The notes: a model not told the origin generated them from the letters alone. Shown: positions 34,766 to 44,530, counted from the stretch's first letter. The stretch is 64,000 nt of DNA from Sphingorhabdus sp. Alg239-R122 (GCF_900537065.1 NZ_UNRC01000008.1:1-64000), one strand, 5' to 3'. Numbers and translations: made by a program.

Positions 34766-35497
34766 CTATTTCCTGAAATCTTCGCGTTTTTCGAAGGCCG
34801 CTAATACGCCGCGCAATGTTTTGACTTGGCCGCTATTCCAGCCCGGTTGTGTAAGCAATGTCCGCAGGTTGCGTTTAGTGGCTGGAACCCGGTCTTCAGG
34901 GAAAAAATATCCTCGTGCTTCCAGCAACGCGTATAAATGCGCAATCATTGCATCAAGCTCTGCTTGCGGTGCGGGCAATCCGGCATCAGATTCGGTTGGA
35001 CTGGCAAGTCCGTCAGCCTGTTTCGACCATTCATAGGCGCATAAAATTACGGCCTGCGCCAAGTTGAGCGATCCGAATTCGGGATTGATAGGCACGGTGA
35101 TAATTTTGCGTGCCAAGGCCACATCATCGGTTTCCAGTCCCGAACGTTCCGGCCCGAACAATATGGCGGTCCGGCCTTGCACTGCAACTGTTTCCTGTGC
35201 GGCGATAGCAGGGGTCACTACAGGTTTGGTTACACCGCGTTTGCGCACGGTTGTGGCATAGACATGGGCGCAATCTGCAACGGCATCTGCGGTGGTTTCA
35301 AAAACCTTCGCTTTTTCCAGAACGATATCTGCACCGGATGCGGAGGGGCCGGCATCCGGGTTGGGCCAGCCATCACGCGGGCTGACCAACCGCATTTCTG
35401 TGAGGCCAAAATTGAGCATTGCGCGTGCTGCTTTACCAATATTTTCGCCCAGCTGCGGACGCACCAGCACGATGATTGGCGCACGTGTATCTGTCAC
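34766..35497 (-). CDS. trmJ: TrmJ-type tRNA/rRNA methyltransferase (SPOUT)
   Basis: A 243-residue SPOUT-fold 2'-O-methyltransferase. The N-terminal [24 protein letters not shown], the middle [18 protein letters not shown] and the knot region [20 protein letters not shown] are the three SPOUT motifs, matching TrmJ which methylates position 32 of tRNA. It overlaps nrdR by four bases (ATGA) and is the last gene of rpiB-glyA-nrdR-trmJ. Confidence 0.9.
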   Translation of the reverse strand: MTDTRAPIIVLVRPQLGENIGKAARAMLNFGLTEMRLVSPRDGWPNPDAGPSASGADIVLEKAKVFETTADAVADCAHVYATTVRKRGVTKPVVTPAIAAQETVAVQGRTAILFGPERSGLETDDVALARKIITVPINPEFGSLNLAQAVILCAYEWSKQADGLASPTESDAGLPAPQAELDAMIAHLYALLEARGYFFPEDRVPATKRNLRTLLTQPGWNSGQVKTLRGVLAAFEKREDFRK

Positions 35498-35955
35498 TTG
35501 CCGCCCATGTCTTTCACGTTGCTGGCAAATTCCTCAAAATCACGCGCTTCGTTGAAGTCGCGGTAAACAGATGCAAAACGGATATAAGCAACACTGTCGA
35601 GTTGGCGCAGCCCTTCCATCACCATTTCACCCAGTTTTTGCGCCTGTATCTCGCTTTCGCCGCTGGTTTCTATCTGGCGCTGGATACCAGAGACAAGACG
35701 GTCGATACGTTCCTGTTCAATATCGCGTTTCTGACAGGCGATCTGCACTGATTTTTCAAGCTTTGCACGGTCGAACGGTTCGCGGCGATTTTCGCTTTTG
35801 ACAACGGTCAGGTCACGCAGCTGAATACGCTCAAAGGTGGTAAAGCGTGCGCCACAACCCTCGCACTGGCGACGACGGCGTATGGCGGTGCTGTCTTCGG
35901 TTGGACGGCTGTCTTTTACCTGACTGTTATCATCGGCGCAAAAAGGACAACGCAT
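35494..35955 (-). CDS. nrdR: Transcriptional repressor NrdR
   Basis: Represses ribonucleotide reductase genes through binding of ATP/dATP. The 153-residue protein has a zinc ribbon at residues 3-34 (CPFCADD...CEGCGARF) and an ATP-cone domain from about residue 49 ([20 protein letters not shown]). It is three bases from glyA and overlaps trmJ, so all three are coupled. The glyA-nrdR order is common in alphaproteobacteria. Confidence 0.96.
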   Translation of the reverse strand: MRCPFCADDNSQVKDSRPTEDSTAIRRRRQCEGCGARFTTFERIQLRDLTVVKSENRREPFDRAKLEKSVQIACQKRDIEQERIDRLVSGIQRQIETSGESEIQAQKLGEMVMEGLRQLDSVAYIRFASVYRDFNEARDFEEFASNVKDMGGK

Positions 35956-35958
35956 CTA

Positions 35959-37275
35959 TCAGGCACCTTCTGAATATATTGGAAAACGGTCACACAAAAC
36001 TTCTACACGCTTTCTAACATCCGCTTCAACTGCCGGATCGCCATTTTCGCCTTTATCGCGCAAACCTTCCAGTACATCGGCAATCATGTCACCGATCTGT
36101 TGGAATTCTGCGGGACCGAAACCACGCGTAGTGCCGGCGGGTGAACCGATCCGGATGCCGCTGGTTTTCATGGGCGGTAGCGGATCGAACGGGATCCCGT
36201 TCTTGTTGCAGGTGATACCCGCGCGTTCGAGCGCTTCATCCGCATCCTTGCCGGTCACACCCAGCGGGCGGAGGTCGACCAGTGCGAGGTGCGTATCAGT
36301 ACCTCCTGCCACCAGGTCCGCGCCGCGTTCTTTCAGGCGGGCAGCGAGCACTTTGGCATTCTCAACGACAGCGGCGCTATAGGCCTTGAACTCGGGCTGT
36401 AGGGCCTCACCAAAGGCCACAGCCTTGGCAGCGATAACATGCATAAGCGGACCGCCCTGCAAACCCGGAAAAACAGCAGAGTTGAATTTCTTGCCGAGTG
36501 CATCGTCCTGCGTCAGGATCATGCCGCCGCGCGGCCCGCGCAATGTCTTGTGCGTAGTGGTGGTTACAACGTGCGCATGCGGGAAGGGTGAGGGATGATG
36601 GCCACTCGCCACCAGTCCGGCGAAATGCGCCATATCAACCTGAAAATACGCGCCGACCTTATCGGCAATTTCACGGAAACGCTTGAAATCAATAACACGC
36701 GGATAGGCTGAGCCGCCTGCGATAATCAGCGCTGGTTTATGTTCGAGCGCTAGTCGTTCGACTTCTTCATAATCGATCAGGTGATCTTCTTCACGCACGC
36801 CATATTGTACTGCGTTGAACCATTTGCCCGAAAGCGCGGGCTTTGCGCCGTGTGTAAGGTGACCGCCTGCGTCAAGCGACATGCCAAGGATCGTGTCACC
36901 CGGTTTAATGAGAGCAAGCAGCACTGCCCCGTTGGCCTGCGCGCCAGAATGCGGCTGCACATTGGCATAGGAGCAGTCAAATAATTGTTTTGCGCGCGCT
37001 ATGGCCAGGCTTTCGACATCGTCCGAGGGCGCGCAACCCTGATAATAGCGGCGTCCAGGATAACCTTCAGCATATTTGTTCGTGAAGACGCTGCCTTGTG
37101 CTTCAAGCACGGCTTTAGAGACGATATTTTCCGATGCGATGAGTTCGATTTGTTTCTGCTCACGCTTCAGTTCTTTGCTGATGGCAGCTGCAATGGCAGG
37201 GTCAGTTTTGGCGACGCCTTCGTTAAAAAAGCCGGAAGAGCGGATATTGTCATGTGATGAGACTGTACTGGTCAT
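35959..37275 (-). CDS. glyA: Serine hydroxymethyltransferase
   Basis: PLP enzyme that interconverts serine and glycine with tetrahydrofolate. The 438-residue sequence shows [34 protein letters not shown] and the PLP-lysine segment [16 protein letters not shown]. The ATG at 37275 has AAGGA eight bases upstream and gives a normal length; a longer frame to 37371 overlaps rpiB. It lies 11 bases after rpiB. Confidence 0.97.
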   Translation of the reverse strand: MTSTVSSHDNIRSSGFFNEGVAKTDPAIAAAISKELKREQKQIELIASENIVSKAVLEAQGSVFTNKYAEGYPGRRYYQGCAPSDDVESLAIARAKQLFDCSYANVQPHSGAQANGAVLLALIKPGDTILGMSLDAGGHLTHGAKPALSGKWFNAVQYGVREEDHLIDYEEVERLALEHKPALIIAGGSAYPRVIDFKRFREIADKVGAYFQVDMAHFAGLVASGHHPSPFPHAHVVTTTTHKTLRGPRGGMILTQDDALGKKFNSAVFPGLQGGPLMHVIAAKAVAFGEALQPEFKAYSAAVVENAKVLAARLKERGADLVAGGTDTHLALVDLRPLGVTGKDADEALERAGITCNKNGIPFDPLPPMKTSGIRIGSPAGTTRGFGPAEFQQIGDMIADVLEGLRDKGENGDPAVEADVRKRVEVLCDRFPIYSEGA

Positions 37276-37286
37276 GGCGGGGTTCC

Positions 37287-37724
37287 TTACAGGCAAGGCT
37301 TGGAGAGTTTGTCGACACGCCGCTGGTGGCGGTCGCCTGCGAATTGGGTAGTAAGAAAGGCGTTGATGCAATCTTTGGCCGTTTCGATGCCAACAAGCCG
37401 TGCACCCATGGCGATGACATTGGCATCATTATGTTCGCGCGACAGGCGGGCGGAAAGATTGTCCGAGACAAGCGCTGCGCGGCAGGCGGGATTGCGGTTT
37501 ACTGCAATGGAGATACCGATGCCAGAGCCGCATAAGGCGACACCTTTTGCGGCACTGCCATTCGCAATCGCCTCGGCCAGTTTATAGCCATAATCGGGAT
37601 AGTCGACACTTGTGGTATCACCGGGACCAAGGTCGGTGACCTCATGCCCCTGTTCGCGCAGCCATGCGGCAAGTTCCGCTTTCATCGTGGTGGCGGCATG
37701 GTCGGAGGCGATGGCGATGCGCAT
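37287..37724 (-). CDS. rpiB: Ribose-5-phosphate isomerase B
   Basis: Interconverts ribose 5-phosphate and ribulose 5-phosphate. The start [11 protein letters not shown] holds the substrate-binding His9 region, and Cys65 in [17 protein letters not shown] is the catalytic Cys. The C-terminal [15 protein letters not shown] is also characteristic. Length 145 residues is standard. It is the first gene of the rpiB-glyA-nrdR-trmJ run. Confidence 0.95.
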   Translation of the reverse strand: MRIAIASDHAATTMKAELAAWLREQGHEVTDLGPGDTTSVDYPDYGYKLAEAIANGSAAKGVALCGSGIGISIAVNRNPACRAALVSDNLSARLSREHNDANVIAMGARLVGIETAKDCINAFLTTQFAGDRHQRRVDKLSKPCL

Positions 37725-38026
37725 GATATGGCTCCTTTACGCTTTGCAATGGTCAGAATCGGGCAGCCTGGCAAGTTGCAATTGGGATATCTAGGGGAGG
37801 GCGGCGGGATGCGCTACCATAGATTGCGCTTTTTTGTGGAAAATGGAGGCAGACATTAATGGTTTGTTGGTAAATGGGGGCTAGCACGTGAAGAATGGAG
37901 AAAGCTGTCATCATATTGCGCGCAGACCGCCTCAACGCGATTGCGGCCATTCGCCTGTCACTGTGCATGCTGTGCGCGGGCGCTTTGATATTTGCACCGT
38001 CGCTCTAAGTACCGGTTGTTAGTGCT
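37725..38026. other. Intergenic region upstream of rpiB
   Basis: About 300 bases between rpiB and the convergent-side end of the ParA-like gene; it should contain the rpiB operon promoter. The only coding candidate is a 37-codon plus-strand ORF at 37895-38008, listed separately. No hairpin or repeat stands out. Confidence 0.4.
37895..38008 (+). CDS. Possible 37-residue membrane peptide
   Basis: A short ORF (MEKAVIILRADRLNAIAAI, then a hydrophobic stretch ending FAPSL) with a mostly hydrophobic second half that could span the membrane. The ribosome site is weak (GTGAAG directly before the ATG). It could be chance; only conservation or expression data would support it. Confidence 0.2.
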   Translation: MEKAVIILRADRLNAIAAIRLSLCMLCAGALIFAPSL

Positions 38027-38758
38027 TTAGCCTGCCAGCTTTTTTTCAATTCCATTCCATAGACTGCGATAGGCAAGACTGGCCGGGTCACTTTCTTCAA
38101 ATTCCATGACAGGTTTTTTGTAAAAGCTCATTTTTTGCAGTGCGCTGGACATAGGGATCACTGGCCATTTCGGGCTCCGTTCCAGAGCGCCGCGGTGTTG
38201 ATCACGCGAGGTATCGGCGATGGAATGCACAGGCAGCAAAGGAGGATGACGTCCCGTTTGCGCGCCCAGGTAGTCCTGCACCTCAGATAATATCTGCTCG
38301 GAGCGCGGTGAAGGAATAATCGGTACAATAATGACTTGTGCGCTACGCAATATTTGTGTGCCCATTTCCGTCAGAGCTGGCGGGCAATCGAGAATGATAT
38401 GCGCATAGGATTCTTCCAGCGCATCCACCAGTTTATGAAGCCGTTTTTTCCGGTTCATGTCGAACTTGATCTGGTCCAGATTATCGAGCGATGCGTCCGT
38501 TGCCAGCAGGTCAAGCCCCCTGACCGTTGATGTGCGCACAAGTTTGGCGGGATCAATGCGCTTGGCACTGAATGAAGCGCTGGCTTCTTCTTTTACAGTC
38601 AGGCCCGCACCAATTATTTCGTTGGCTGCTTCCTGTGGGTCCAGATCCCATAAAAGCGTTCTGCGTTCGGAAATCTGCGCGCTGCACCAGCCAAGGTTAA
38701 CGGCCATTGCCGTTTTGCCGGTACCGCTTTTCACATTATATACTGCAATTATTGCCAT
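38027..38758 (-). CDS. ParA/MinD-type P-loop ATPase
   Basis: A 243-residue ATPase of the ParA superfamily. The deviant Walker A is YNVKSGTGKTAMAVNLGW with signature Lys10. LLWDLDPQEAANEII contains the A' region and HIILDCPPALTEMG the Walker B. No ParB or centromere-like gene is next to it, so it may position some other cargo or be a MipZ-like factor, rather than a plasmid or chromosome partition pair. It is followed on the same strand by unrelated genes. Substrate cargo is unknown. Confidence 0.85.
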   Translation of the reverse strand: MAIIAVYNVKSGTGKTAMAVNLGWCSAQISERRTLLWDLDPQEAANEIIGAGLTVKEEASASFSAKRIDPAKLVRTSTVRGLDLLATDASLDNLDQIKFDMNRKKRLHKLVDALEESYAHIILDCPPALTEMGTQILRSAQVIIVPIIPSPRSEQILSEVQDYLGAQTGRHPPLLPVHSIADTSRDQHRGALERSPKWPVIPMSSALQKMSFYKKPVMEFEESDPASLAYRSLWNGIEKKLAG

Positions 38759-38810
38759 ATGCGTCTTTAAGCAGCGTTACATTTGATTTGCAACTGGGCT
38801 TTGAGAGAGC

Positions 38811-39797
38811 TCAATTCGCGCTCTGCATATTATTGCCTGCAGTCACAGCAAGACCATTATCCGAGAGCCATTTACCTACATCAACCGCTGTGCGCGCGCC
38901 ATCTTCTTCCATAGGGATATGCCCCAGATCATCATAGATAATCGCAGTGCTGTCTTGAATATGCGTATCAAACCATTTTGCGGCCGGTACAGGGATAAGC
39001 GTGTCCTTTGCACCCCACATGACAAGGGCCGGCACCTTGATGTCAGCCATTTGCTCGGGCTTTGCCGCTATCCTCGCCACATCACTGCGATCACCTATGG
39101 CTTCGCGGTTACCCGGATATTTGATCAGGTTCCAGTAACGGTCGATCTGTGCATTGGTGATTCTGGACGGGTCACCCACAGATGTTTCCAGGCTGGCCTT
39201 AATGATTGAGCGGGGGGTGAAGACTTTCATTAGCGGGCGCATGGCCCGGCTATTGGCTAGCCTGAACCCGATTGGCAGTTTTTTGGGTTGTGCATCCGGC
39301 GCGCCAGATGCATCGACCAGAATCAGTCCACGTACATTATCTGGATAGGCCAGCGTATGGTTCCACGCGACCCAGCCGCCCATGCTGTTGCCCGCAATAA
39401 CGTATGTATCAATATCCAGATATTGCATGACGGCCGCTGCTGTATCGCTATATCCTTTTGCAGTATAATCCTTGCTGACATGCGGTCCGGTCAGGCCATG
39501 GCCGGGCTGGTCATAACGAATGATACGATAATCGCGTGACAGGTTTTCAGTCCATTCCTGCCAAGTATGCAGGGAAGAGCTTGACCCGTGGAGCAATAAT
39601 ATGGCGGGCGCGTTTTTGGGCCCTTCATCGCGCAGGTGGATATTCTGCCCGCTGGGCAGTTTGACATATTGCGATGGCTGCTGCCCATATTCGGCGCGCA
39701 ACTCCTCAGGGTCGCGGTCTGGCGCATAGCCCCAGATCGCAAGGCTGATAACAGCCACGGCAAGGGCTATGAGTAGCCATTTGATGAATGTGCGCAT
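38811..39797 (-). CDS. Membrane-anchored alpha/beta hydrolase
   Basis: A 328-residue hydrolase with one N-terminal membrane segment (FIKWLLIALAVAVISLAIWG) and a periplasmic catalytic domain. The oxyanion motif is LLHGSSSSLHTW, the nucleophile Ser138 is in IAGNSMGG, and the His lies in DLGHIPMEED close to the C-terminus. Haloalkane dehalogenase or esterase activity cannot be separated by sequence, but a Ser nucleophile argues for esterase. It may share a transcript with arsC, which lies 24 bases upstream. Confidence 0.87.
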   Translation of the reverse strand: MRTFIKWLLIALAVAVISLAIWGYAPDRDPEELRAEYGQQPSQYVKLPSGQNIHLRDEGPKNAPAILLLHGSSSSLHTWQEWTENLSRDYRIIRYDQPGHGLTGPHVSKDYTAKGYSDTAAAVMQYLDIDTYVIAGNSMGGWVAWNHTLAYPDNVRGLILVDASGAPDAQPKKLPIGFRLANSRAMRPLMKVFTPRSIIKASLETSVGDPSRITNAQIDRYWNLIKYPGNREAIGDRSDVARIAAKPEQMADIKVPALVMWGAKDTLIPVPAAKWFDTHIQDSTAIIYDDLGHIPMEEDGARTAVDVGKWLSDNGLAVTAGNNMQSAN

Positions 39798-39821
39798 GGG
39801 GTTAAGCCTTTATCATCAACA

Positions 39822-40172
39822 TCAAAGCAGCGTGTGAACTGTTTCCTGCGGGCGGCAAAGCGCGACGCCCTTTTCGGTTTCCACCAGCGGGCGGTTGATC
39901 AGGATGGGCTCTTTTGCCATGGCATCCAGTATCTGGTCATCAGTTGCATTGTCCGCTGTCAGGCCCAGTTCTTCGGCAGGAGAGCCACGCACACGCAATC
40001 CTTCTTTCGGTGAAATACCTGCATCGCTGTACAGCTGTGCCAGTTTATCGCGCGTCGGCGGGTTTTTGAGATATTCGATCACCTCAACTTCGACGCCGTC
40101 GGTTTCTTTCAATATCGCCAGTGTTTTGCGGGAAGTGCCGCATTTCGGGTTGTGCCATATGGTTGCTTTCAT
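39822..40172 (-). CDS. arsC: Glutaredoxin-dependent arsenate reductase (ArsC)
   Basis: Reduces arsenate to arsenite with glutathione and glutaredoxin. The active-site Cys11 lies in IWHNPKCGTSRKTL, and the supporting Arg residues are in LRVRGSP and ILINRPLV. Length 116 residues is normal. No arsB or arsR is adjacent, so a YfgD-like relative with another role is possible. Confidence 0.88.
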   Translation of the reverse strand: MKATIWHNPKCGTSRKTLAILKETDGVEVEVIEYLKNPPTRDKLAQLYSDAGISPKEGLRVRGSPAEELGLTADNATDDQILDAMAKEPILINRPLVETEKGVALCRPQETVHTLL

Positions 40173-40301
40173 GTCGGTCTGATCCTTTGTGTGTAGGCCT
40201 TTGATGAGACAAGGTCGGTAAGATGCATCATCATAATATTGTGTGGCAAAAATGCACTTAAAAAAGTTTTTGCAAATAATTCGCAGTTAGGGTGTTGCTT
40301 A

Positions 40302-40351
40302 TAAGAATGATTATCATTAGTGCGGGCTATAGAAAGTGAGAATCGTTCTCA
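40302..40351 (+). promoter_or_regulatory. Two Fur-box-like palindromes
   Basis: AATGAT-T-ATCATT (40306-40318) is a perfect 6-1-6 palindrome like the classic Fur box, and TGAGAA-TCG-TTCTCA (40337-40351) is a second perfect palindrome of the TGAGAAT type. They lie 65-115 bases upstream of the siderophore receptor start, so iron repression is likely. Confidence 0.75.
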
Positions 40352-40416
40352 ACAGCTCATTATTATTCGTAGCATAAAGGCCCACTGGGTATCTTGAAAA
40401 TAGATCTGGAGCATCA

Positions 40417-42561
40417 ATGTCACCCCGTCTCAAATTAACTGCAACCGTCCTTTTCTCAAGCGTTTCCGCTGTTATCGCCTGTTCGCCTGCCATGGCGGCT
40501 GATGCCGCATCGGCAAACGCTGCCTATGCTGCAGCATATGAGCCGCACGAACCGATTATCGTGACCGGGCGCAATGAAGATTATGTGACTGTCGAATCGA
40601 CTAGCGGAACCAAGACAAACACGCCGCTGGTCGACGTGCCGCAAAGCATTTCTGTTGTTTCGCGCGAGCAGCTTGATGATCAGGTGCTGCGCGACATTGG
40701 CGATGTACTGCGTTACACGCCGGGTGCATCGATCGGTCAGGGTGAAGGACACCGTGACCAGTTTACCATTCGCGGTCAGAATACGACGGCTGATTTCTAT
40801 ATCGATGGCCTGCGCGATGACGTGCAATATTTCCGTCCGCTCTATAACCTTGAACGTATCGAGATTCTCAAAGGTTCGAATGCCCTGATCTTTGGACGCG
40901 GCGGCGGCGGCGGTGTTATCAACCGTGTGACCAAAGCACCATCATCTGAAGCTACATTTGGCAGTGCTGAAGTTGGTATCGATACGTTCGGGTCCTATTC
41001 CCTCACGGGTGACGTGAACCTGGCTATTGGCGATGCGGCGGGCTTCCGTCTCAACGGCTTTTACGAGGACATCAGCAACCACCGCGATTTCTTTGGCGGT
41101 GAACGCTTCGCAGTTAATCCGAGCGTTGCCGCAAATCTGGGCGAGAGCACCCGCGTGCAACTGTCCTATGAATATGTCGATGATGACCGAGTGGTGGATC
41201 GCGGCGTTCCGGCAAATGGCGGCGTTCCGCTGACCGGCGCACGCGACACTTTCTTTGGCGCGCCCGGCACCAACGTCACCACGCTACAGGCGCATATCCT
41301 GCGCGGCAAGTTCGAACATGATTTTTCAGACAATCTCAGCTTTAACTCCACTGTCCAATATGCAGACTATGACAAGCTGTATCAGAATATCTATCCCGCT
41401 GGATTTGACGCCAGTGCCAATACGGTAAAGCTGGATGGTTATCGTGACACAACGCAGCGTGAAAATTTTGTCATGCAAGGCAACCTGATCTGGGACGCGG
41501 CTACCGGTCCGCTGACGCATAAATTGCTGCTTGGCTATGAATATGGCCAGCAGGACAGCGCGAATGCGCGGCGTGACGTGTTTTTTACCGATTCGCAGGA
41601 TGATCAGATTACGATCGGATTTACGGATCCGCTCAATATTCCTGAATTCGGCTTCCCTGCCATTACGCGCGACCGTGCGTCCGATGTCGAGTTCCTGTCA
41701 TTTTATCTGCAGGACCAGGTTGATATTGGGGACCACTTCAAAATTGTTGGCGGTGTGCGTTATGACCGTTTTGAAATTGATGTTGTTGATGCAAAGGCGA
41801 TCAGTGATGGAAAAGAAGGCAATTTCTCCCGCACGGACAGCAAATGGTCACCGCGTATCGGCCTGATCTACAAGCCGCAGGACAATGTGTCGCTTTACGC
41901 AAGCTACAGCCAGTCTTTCCTGCCACGTTCGGGCGACCAGTTCCTTTCGCTCAGCCCAAGCTCTGTGGCACTGGCGCCTGAGAAATTCGAAAATTACGAA
42001 GTCGGTGCGAAATGGGATATCCGTCCGGATCTCGCCTTTACCGCTGCCATCTTCCAGCTTGACCGCGACAGTGATGTTGTGGTTGATCCCAGCAATCCCG
42101 AAGACAGCATTATTATCGGCACGCGCACAAAGGGTTTTGAAGCGCAGCTTGCCGGTACGCTATTGCCAAACTGGCATGTGAGTGCGGGATACAGCTATCT
42201 AGATGCAAATCAGCGCGGTAATTTCGACAATGCCGGACAGCCGGACAATGCGCGGCTCAGTCAGGTGCCGGAGCATATGTTCTCGCTGTGGAATCGCTAT
42301 GATGTAACGGAGCGCTTGGGCCTGGGCCTGGGTGTTACGCATCAGTCCTCGCAGTTTGCTTCGCTGAGCAACAATGTAAAGCTGCCAAGCTATACCCGCG
42401 TCGATGTGGCGGCCTATTTTGATGTTAGTGAAAACCTGCAACTACAGGTGAATGTCGAAAACCTGCTGGATGAAAGCTACTTCCCGGCTGCGCACAACGA
42501 CAATAACATCTCGACAGGCGAGCCGATCAATGCACGCTTTACCGTTCGTGCCAAATTCTGA
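40417..42561 (+). CDS. TonB-dependent siderophore receptor
   Basis: Outer-membrane ferric-siderophore receptor of 714 residues. A signal peptide ends near SPAMAAD. The plug domain follows with the TonB-box-like PIIVTGR, then PQSISVVSREQLDDQ, TPGASIGQGEGHRDQFTIRG and FYIDGLRDDVQYFRPLYNLERIEILKG. The rest is a 22-strand barrel ending INARFTVRAKF with terminal aromatic residue. The plug-type sequences are of the FhuE/Fiu kind, but the ligand cannot be named. No ABC transporter or siderophore genes are adjacent. Two Fur-box palindromes lie upstream. Confidence 0.92.
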   Translation: MSPRLKLTATVLFSSVSAVIACSPAMAADAASANAAYAAAYEPHEPIIVTGRNEDYVTVESTSGTKTNTPLVDVPQSISVVSREQLDDQVLRDIGDVLRYTPGASIGQGEGHRDQFTIRGQNTTADFYIDGLRDDVQYFRPLYNLERIEILKGSNALIFGRGGGGGVINRVTKAPSSEATFGSAEVGIDTFGSYSLTGDVNLAIGDAAGFRLNGFYEDISNHRDFFGGERFAVNPSVAANLGESTRVQLSYEYVDDDRVVDRGVPANGGVPLTGARDTFFGAPGTNVTTLQAHILRGKFEHDFSDNLSFNSTVQYADYDKLYQNIYPAGFDASANTVKLDGYRDTTQRENFVMQGNLIWDAATGPLTHKLLLGYEYGQQDSANARRDVFFTDSQDDQITIGFTDPLNIPEFGFPAITRDRASDVEFLSFYLQDQVDIGDHFKIVGGVRYDRFEIDVVDAKAISDGKEGNFSRTDSKWSPRIGLIYKPQDNVSLYASYSQSFLPRSGDQFLSLSPSSVALAPEKFENYEVGAKWDIRPDLAFTAAIFQLDRDSDVVVDPSNPEDSIIIGTRTKGFEAQLAGTLLPNWHVSAGYSYLDANQRGNFDNAGQPDNARLSQVPEHMFSLWNRYDVTERLGLGLGVTHQSSQFASLSNNVKLPSYTRVDVAAYFDVSENLQLQVNVENLLDESYFPAAHNDNNISTGEPINARFTVRAKF

Positions 42562-42615
42562 GGTTTGGAAAATATGACTTGATGCGCCGTTCCTGTGTGA
42601 GCTGGGACGGTGTCT

Positions 42616-43179
42616 TTAGTCAGGCGCGTCGTCGGTAACGGCTTCAGGTGCAACCAATGCTGGTACAGCCTTGGCCGCATCCTCAGGGGTGATCCCTGGC
42701 GGCGGGGCGGCAGAGATCCGGTCACGCCCGCGCATGGAACGGCCTGCGCGCTTGATGGCTTCGTGCACACGCGGATAAGTGCCGCAGCGGCATATATTTT
42801 TTATCGCGGCATCAATATCGGCATCGCTGGGGTTGCTATTTTTGCGCAGCAGTACCGCTGATGCCATGATCAGGCCGGAAGTGCAGTACCCGCACTGTAC
42901 CGCTTGTTCGGCGACGAAAGCCTGTTGCACCGGGTGGCTGCGGTCACGCGACAACGCTTCAATTGTTGTTACGAACCGGCCTTCGACCTCCGCCAATGTG
43001 ACAAGGCATGACCGGATTGCTTCACCGTCAATGTCGACAATGCACGCGCCGCAGTCACCATTACCGCAACCGAATTTTGTACCTGTCAGGTTGGAAGCAT
43101 CACGCAGCGCCCAAAGCAGCGGTGTACCCGCATCCATCCGGTATTCGACCGGGCGTTCATTGACAGTGAGTTTCGGCAT
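42616..43179 (-). CDS. 2Fe-2S subunit of a xanthine oxidase-type oxidoreductase (isoquinoline 1-oxidoreductase alpha-like)
   Basis: A 187-residue electron-transfer subunit. The plant-ferredoxin-like cluster is FGCGNGDCGACIVDIDG with C further on, and the second cluster is VQCGYCTSGLIMAS...NICRCGTYPRVHEAI, as in IorA and CoxS proteins. A Pro/Ala-rich tail of about 35 residues follows the normal end. No molybdopterin-binding large subunit is next to it, so it is an orphan here; the partner is presumably elsewhere in the genome. Confidence 0.87.
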   Translation of the reverse strand: MPKLTVNERPVEYRMDAGTPLLWALRDASNLTGTKFGCGNGDCGACIVDIDGEAIRSCLVTLAEVEGRFVTTIEALSRDRSHPVQQAFVAEQAVQCGYCTSGLIMASAVLLRKNSNPSDADIDAAIKNICRCGTYPRVHEAIKRAGRSMRGRDRISAAPPPGITPEDAAKAVPALVAPEAVTDDAPD

Positions 43180-43260
43180 GTGTTTTCTTAGTTTAGCTCA
43201 CTCTCGTTTGCGGGTTGGTACCGACTGATCGTCGTGAGGTGATCAAGCGAAATCTATTTC

Positions 43261-44022
43261 TCAATCCCGCCAGCTGGTATCGATTTTATCTATTTTGCGA
43301 ACCATGGCGGCAAAATCAGGCGCGCCCGGGCCGCCGGGCAGCTCGGTCTGGTTGATATCGCGCTGGTGCACGTCAATCACATCCTGCGGGACGATGATGG
43401 GTTTGCCCATGGACAAAGTGGCGAGCTGAATTTCGCAGGCTCGCTGCAGCGCCCAATAGGTAATGAAAGCTTCCGGCAGGGTCCGGCCCATGACGACAGG
43501 ACCATGGTTTTTAAGCATCAGGACGCGCTTGTCGCCGATATTCCGGATAAGCCGCTCACCTTCTTCGCTACGCACCGTGACGCCTTCAAAATCGTGATAG
43601 GCGACCTGGCCGATAAAGTTGCAGGCATAGAAATTAGTCGGCAGCAGACCCTCCTCCGTACTGCATACCGCCATGGTTTCAGTGGTATGGGTGTGGATGA
43701 TGCAATGCATGTCGGGGAGCTGTTTGTGGAACACGCTGTGCTGGGTGAAGCCGGCTTTGTTGACCGGATACATCGAACCGTCGAGTTTTTCGCCCTCGCT
43801 GTTTATTTTGACGAGATTGGAAGCGCAGACTTCGGAGAAGTGCAGGCCATACGGATTAATCAAAAACGCATCTTCCTCACCGGGAATTTTGAGCGTGATG
43901 TGGTTATAGATCATTTCAGTCCACCCCATCATATCGAACACACGGTAGCATGATGCGAGCAGCTTGCGCGCTTCACGTTCTTCGGTGGTCATCTCATTAT
44001 GGGTTTTGATTGCAGTGGCCAT
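43261..44022 (-). CDS. Class II aldolase/adducin domain protein
   Basis: A 253-residue zinc-type aldolase-fold protein. The metal-binding His pair is in IIHTHTTETMAV, preceded by the phosphate-binding GLHFSEVCASNLVKI and followed by LMLKNHGPVVMGRTLPEAF with a third His. Such proteins cleave or epimerise sugar phosphates, or act as decarboxylases; the substrate is unknown. The start at 44022 has GGAGAG upstream. The longer reading from 44037 lacks a ribosome site. Confidence 0.85.
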   Translation of the reverse strand: MATAIKTHNEMTTEEREARKLLASCYRVFDMMGWTEMIYNHITLKIPGEEDAFLINPYGLHFSEVCASNLVKINSEGEKLDGSMYPVNKAGFTQHSVFHKQLPDMHCIIHTHTTETMAVCSTEEGLLPTNFYACNFIGQVAYHDFEGVTVRSEEGERLIRNIGDKRVLMLKNHGPVVMGRTLPEAFITYWALQRACEIQLATLSMGKPIIVPQDVIDVHQRDINQTELPGGPGAPDFAAMVRKIDKIDTSWRD

Positions 44023-44309
44023 TGTGCGACTCTCCATGATCTAGGCTCTAATTTACAATGCATATCGCATAAACTAACGGGACATGGCAATCATGCAATC
44101 CGAACCATGGTATCTGCCCAGACGGTGTCTGGAGAACGTCATTTTCCAGAGGAAAAAGCTTGATTATGCAGCGACTCACTGCTAATCGCGCCACAGATTG
44201 TCCGTAGATATGTCTGCGGCAAACCCTTGTTTATTGTAGTTATACGGTCCGTTTGCAGCCATATGCAGTCAGCGGATAGACGGTATTTTGACTGGAGTTT
44301 TAAGTAGTT

Positions 44310-44513
44310 ATGCAAATCATGGTTCGCGATAATAATGTTGATCAGGCGCTTCGTGCGCTGAAGAAAAAATTGCAGCGCGAAGGCGTTTACCGCGAGATGA
44401 AACTGCGTCGTCACTACGAAAAGCCGTCTGAAAAACGCGCACGTGAAAAAGCCGCCGCTGTACGGCGCGCCCGCAAGATGGACCGCAAGCGCGAAGAGCG
44501 CGACGGCAGATAA
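44310..44513 (+). CDS. rpsU: 30S ribosomal protein S21
   Basis: Small basic ribosomal protein of 67 residues with the S21 core [39 protein letters not shown] and a Lys/Arg-rich C-terminal tail. It sits alone, followed by its own terminator, and is typical of alphaproteobacteria. Confidence 0.96.
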   Translation: MQIMVRDNNVDQALRALKKKLQREGVYREMKLRRHYEKPSEKRAREKAAAVRRARKMDRKREERDGR

Positions 44514-44530
44514 AAATTAGAACCAAAATG

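Noticed and set aside
42587-42616. Weak inverted repeat after the siderophore receptor
   Set aside because: The CCGTTCC/GGGACGG stem has a mismatch and a long loop and no T run, so it is not a convincing terminator.
43366-43953. A 195-codon plus-strand open frame
   Set aside because: Antisense to the class II aldolase gene; no ribosome site or motif.
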